Assembly: GCA_035762005.1 (NCBI GenBank)
Contig: DASTQA010000039.1
Span: 1 to 64,000 of the forward strand
DNA length: 64,000 nucleotides
Direction of reading: 5' to 3'
Source of the DNA: JAIBJN01 sp035762005
GTDB lineage: Bacteria > Actinomycetota > Thermoleophilia > Gaiellales > Gaiellaceae
The first letter of the stretch is position 1. Each line of letters starts with the position of its first letter. Position numbers and translations under genes: made by a program. The notes below the pieces were generated by a model. The model saw only the letters and a list, made by a program, of their open reading frames with translations. It was not told the origin of the DNA and did not search any database. This document shows, piece after piece, positions 61,966 through 64,000 of the stretch.

Positions 61966-63249
61966 TCAGGCGGCCCGGGCGATCAGCCCGGCTCCCACGA
62001 CCGCGTCGTCCTCGTAGAGGACGGCCGCCTGGCCCGTGGCGGCGCCGTACACCGGCTCGTCGAAGGAGAGCCGGAAGCCGCGGCTCGCGGGCTCCACGCG
62101 CGCGGGCGCGGCGGGCGAGCGATACCTGATCTTCGCGTCGGCGCGCTCGACGGGGACGAAGAGCCGGCCGGGCCCGACCTCGAGCGAGCGGGTGGCGAGC
62201 GCGGCCCGCGGGCCGACGACGACGGTGTTCGTGCGCGGCTCCGTGCGGACGGCGTAGAGAGGCTCGGAGGCGACGACGCCGAGGCCTCGCCGCTGGCCGG
62301 GCGTGTAGCGCCAGAAGCCCGCGTGCCGGCCGAGCTCCCGCCCGTCCTCGTCGACGATCGCGCCCTCGCGGGACGCGAGGCCGCGGCGCGCGAGGAAGTC
62401 GCGGTAGTCGGCCCCAGCCAGGAAGCACGCCTCCTGGCTCTCGCTCCGCCCCGAGGCGGCCAGGCCCGCCGCCCGGGCCTGCGCGCGCGTCTCCTCCTTC
62501 GTCTGCTCGCCGAGCGGGAACCAGACGCGGGGGAGCGTGCGCGGGTCGAGGCGCGCGAGCATGTAGGACTGGTCCTTCGCGGCGTCCGCGGCGCGGGCGA
62601 GCAGGAGGCGCCCCCGGTGCTCGCGCGTGCGGGCGTAGTGCCCGGTGGCCAGCCGGCCGGCGCCGACGCGCCGCGCGAAGGCGGAGAAGGCCGCGAAGCG
62701 GAAGGCGCCGTTGCACCGGACGCACGGGTTCGGCGTCGCGCCCCGCTCGTAGCCGGCGACGAAGGGCGCGACGACCGCCTGCCGGAAGCGCTCCCTCAGG
62801 TCGAGCGTGACGTGGGGGACGCCGAGCGCGTGGCACGTCTCGCGGGCGGCCGTCACCGCGGCGGGCGAGCAGCAGGCGCGCTCGGCGTCGGGCCCGGCCG
62901 GGTCGGTCCAGAGACGGAGAGTCAGGCCGACGGGCTCGAAGCCCGCCTCCCGCGCCTTCACGAGCGCGACCGCGCTGTCGACGCCCCCGCTCATCGCGAC
63001 GGCGACCCTGGCGGGCGCCGGGGGCGCGGCGACGGCGGGGCCCAGCGCGTCGTGCAGCGCGTCGAGCGCGAGCGGCTCCCCCGGGACGGCGGCGGCGTCG
63101 AGCAGGGTCAGGCCCGTAACCGCCCGGCAGAGCTCGGCCGCGCCGTGCCCGTCGCCGCGAGCGGCACGCACGCGGCCGGCCGCGGTCTCGAGGCGGATCC
63201 AGGCGAGGTCGCCGTCGCCCGCGGCGTTCCCGATCAGCTCTGTGCTCAC
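61966..63249 (-). CDS. mnmA: tRNA 2-thiouridine(34) synthase MnmA with N-terminal NifU/IscU-like extension
   Basis: MnmA adds sulfur to U34 of tRNA-Lys/Glu/Gln. In this 427-residue protein the enzyme begins near residue 83: PP-loop VAVAMSGGVDSAVAL, catalytic Cys in TPNPCVRCNGAFRF, the DQSYML motif and second Cys in SESQEACFLAG. Residues 1-72 (AWIRLETAAGRVRAARGDGH, then ELCRAVTGLTLLDAA) look like a shortened NifU/IscU scaffold domain, with one of the usual cysteines. GTG start at 63249. A candidate 6S RNA ends a few nt upstream. Confidence 0.94.
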   Translation of the reverse strand: MSTELIGNAAGDGDLAWIRLETAAGRVRAARGDGHGAAELCRAVTGLTLLDAAAVPGEPLALDALHDALGPAVAAPPAPARVAVAMSGGVDSAVALVKAREAGFEPVGLTLRLWTDPAGPDAERACCSPAAVTAARETCHALGVPHVTLDLRERFRQAVVAPFVAGYERGATPNPCVRCNGAFRFAAFSAFARRVGAGRLATGHYARTREHRGRLLLARAADAAKDQSYMLARLDPRTLPRVWFPLGEQTKEETRAQARAAGLAASGRSESQEACFLAGADYRDFLARRGLASREGAIVDEDGRELGRHAGFWRYTPGQRRGLGVVASEPLYAVRTEPRTNTVVVGPRAALATRSLEVGPGRLFVPVERADAKIRYRSPAAPARVEPASRGFRLSFDEPVYGAATGQAAVLYEDDAVVGAGLIARAA

Positions 63250-63257
63250 GGTGCAAA

Positions 63258-63412
63258 AGGTAGTGCTCCACCCCGCCGATGATGCGCCGCGCGTGAGGAA
63301 CCTGGGCGTACCAGGTGGGTGCCCTACCGACCCGGAGGCCGGACGCGGGCTCCCTCTCTGTAGACGTTGGTTCTACATATGCGCACGGCGCCACGCACGG
63401 GGTCGAGCACCG
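63258..63412 (-). ncRNA. ssrS: candidate 6S RNA (ssrS)
   Basis: The 207-nt gap before mnmA can fold, on the minus strand, like 6S RNA. A closing stem pairs 63398-63410 with 63263-63275 (12 of 13 bp). A second 10-bp stem pairs 63382-63391 with 63284-63293 (one G-U). A large central bubble follows. Its 3' side holds an ACCTGG/CCAGGT hairpin (63300-63316) after GGGCACCCACCTGG, a sequence I associate with 6S families. Its 5' side holds GTAGA/TCTAC (63360-63376). An apical arm lies at 63321-63350. A TTTT run (63255-63258) follows. TAGAGT at 63420-63425 could be the -10. A cis-regulator of mnmA is the alternative. Confidence 0.65.
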
Positions 63413-63456
63413 TCCGCCACTCTAGCGCAGGCGCCCCCGCCTCCCGCGGCCGCCTC

Positions 63457-63855
63457 TCAGCCGGCGAAGCGCCAGCGGATCTCTGTCTCGCCCGCGATCC
63501 CGAGCCGCCCGGCGAGCGCAGGCGTGACCTCGAAGGCGAGCCCGGCCGGGACCGGGCCGCGCGCCACGACCTCCGTCTCCGCGCGCCGCCCGCCGTGGTC
63601 GAGGACGATCCTCGCCCCGCACGGGAGGACGGGATGGGACACGCCGGCAGTCGAGGACGCGAGCGTCTCCCCGCACGCGGTCGGCTCGTCGGGCAGCGCG
63701 AGGACGGCCACCCGGGCCTGCTGCCACTCGACTGCCACCTGTCGCGGCGGCGGGGCCTCGTCGTCGCCGATGCTCGTGAGCGCGATCGCGCCGAGCGCGC
63801 CGGCGAGGGCGACGCCGGCGAGCCCGGCCTGCCGCCGCGCGAGCGCCGCGTTCAT
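63457..63855 (-). CDS. secreted or membrane-anchored double-psi beta-barrel (RlpA-like) protein
   Basis: A 132-residue protein with an N-terminal hydrophobic segment (LAGVALAGALGAIALTSIG, about 11-29) acting as signal or anchor. The C-terminal half has VLPCGARIVLDHGGRRAETE followed by VVARGPVPAG and PALAGRLGI, the layout of RlpA/expansin double-psi barrels. The usual D in D-R-G-P is Ala, so lytic activity is doubtful. Two Cys could form a disulfide. ATG overlaps the upstream gene stop (ATGA). Confidence 0.65.
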   Translation of the reverse strand: MNAALARRQAGLAGVALAGALGAIALTSIGDDEAPPPRQVAVEWQQARVAVLALPDEPTACGETLASSTAGVSHPVLPCGARIVLDHGGRRAETEVVARGPVPAGLAFEVTPALAGRLGIAGETEIRWRFAG

Positions 63856-64000
63856 CGGCCGGCGTGTTCGAGGAGCTCGCCGAACGACTCGCGCACGAGC
63901 CCGTCGAACTCGGTCGGGAGCGACCCGTCCGGCGTCGCGAACTGGCGCAGGTGGACGAAGAGGTACGACCACTCCTCGTAGCGGACGGGGTCTCGCTGCT
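63852..64000 (-). CDS. C-terminal end of an unidentified gene (cut by window edge)
   Basis: Minus-strand frame with no start in the window, ending at TGA 63852-63854. The visible 48 residues include RYEEWSYLFVHLRQFATPDG and LVRESFGELLEHAGR. I do not recognise the family. The ATGA overlap with the DPBB-like gene and normal codon use support a real coding end. Confidence 0.6.
   Translation of the reverse strand, partial: QRDPVRYEEWSYLFVHLRQFATPDGSLPTEFDGLVRESFGELLEHAGR

Overview
The window is a GC-rich chromosomal segment (clearly above 70% G+C by eye) packed with housekeeping genes. About 66 coding regions are supported, mostly on the minus strand. Genes often overlap by 4 nt (ATGA or GTGA), and GTG starts are common. 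No gene-free stretch exceeds 300 bases. I saw no insertion sequence, integrase, prophage gene, CRISPR array, rRNA or tRNA. The gene order from tlyA through nadK, recN, steA and steB to pyrG matches the Mycobacterium order Rv1694-Rv1699. Together with a SigF-type sigma factor, an ImuB-DnaE2 mutasome, actinobacterial SOS boxes and DUF3866, this points to an actinobacterium. A deep lineage such as Thermoleophilia (Gaiellales/Solirubrobacterales-like) is my inference.

Layout. 1-11.9 kb: a mixed block with a truncated DHH/tRNA nucleotidyltransferase-type gene, a polysaccharide deacetylase, a secreted Fn3-like protein, ridA-murA, an HD protein, a GNAT enzyme, a lipoprotein, a class V aminotransferase, an EEP-family nuclease/phosphatase, a VOC protein and an FAD oxidoreductase. 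12-17 kb: a damage-tolerance cassette (imuB, a DUF6504-like gene, dnaE2) behind a promoter with two tandem SOS boxes. 17-19.8 kb: small membrane and Cys-rich proteins, comB, a rhomboid protease and a DUF2243 protein. 19.8-27.6 kb: glyQ-glyS-PDRP-small membrane protein-ppdK, then recO and a glutaredoxin. 27.6-36.4 kb: esterase, mutM, deoA, deoB, alanine dehydrogenase, DUF3866, an M20 peptidase and a GH16-like protein. 36.4-45 kb: the tlyA-to-pyrG block, which also carries an SRPBCC gene and a GT2/MraY-like fusion. 45-50.5 kb: a polyprenyl synthase, an XseB-like protein, nusB, accC, a carboxyltransferase-like/biotin-carrier fusion and efp. 50.5-56.7 kb: an Xaa-Pro peptidase, the shikimate genes aroQ, aroK-aroB fusion, aroC and aroE, then mltG and ruvX. 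56.7-64 kb: a lone receiver, a PAS protein, alaS, a sigma factor, an anti-sigma-like protein, DUF948, mnmA, a candidate 6S RNA, a DPBB-like protein and a truncated gene.

The points most worth a second look are: a three-copy, indel-free repeat of about 84 nt found upstream of dnaE2, glyQ and accC; a fusion with a biotin carrier domain in which the carboxyltransferase domain has lost its usual metal-site residues; an unusual GT2/MraY-like fusion in the steA-steB cluster; a MnmA with an N-terminal NifU/IscU-like region; two signalling proteins (PAS/DHp-like and RsbW-like) that appear to lack their catalytic residues; a candidate 6S RNA just upstream of mnmA; and a leaderless-looking SOS promoter for imuB. 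Where several starts are possible, the choice is explained in the entry.
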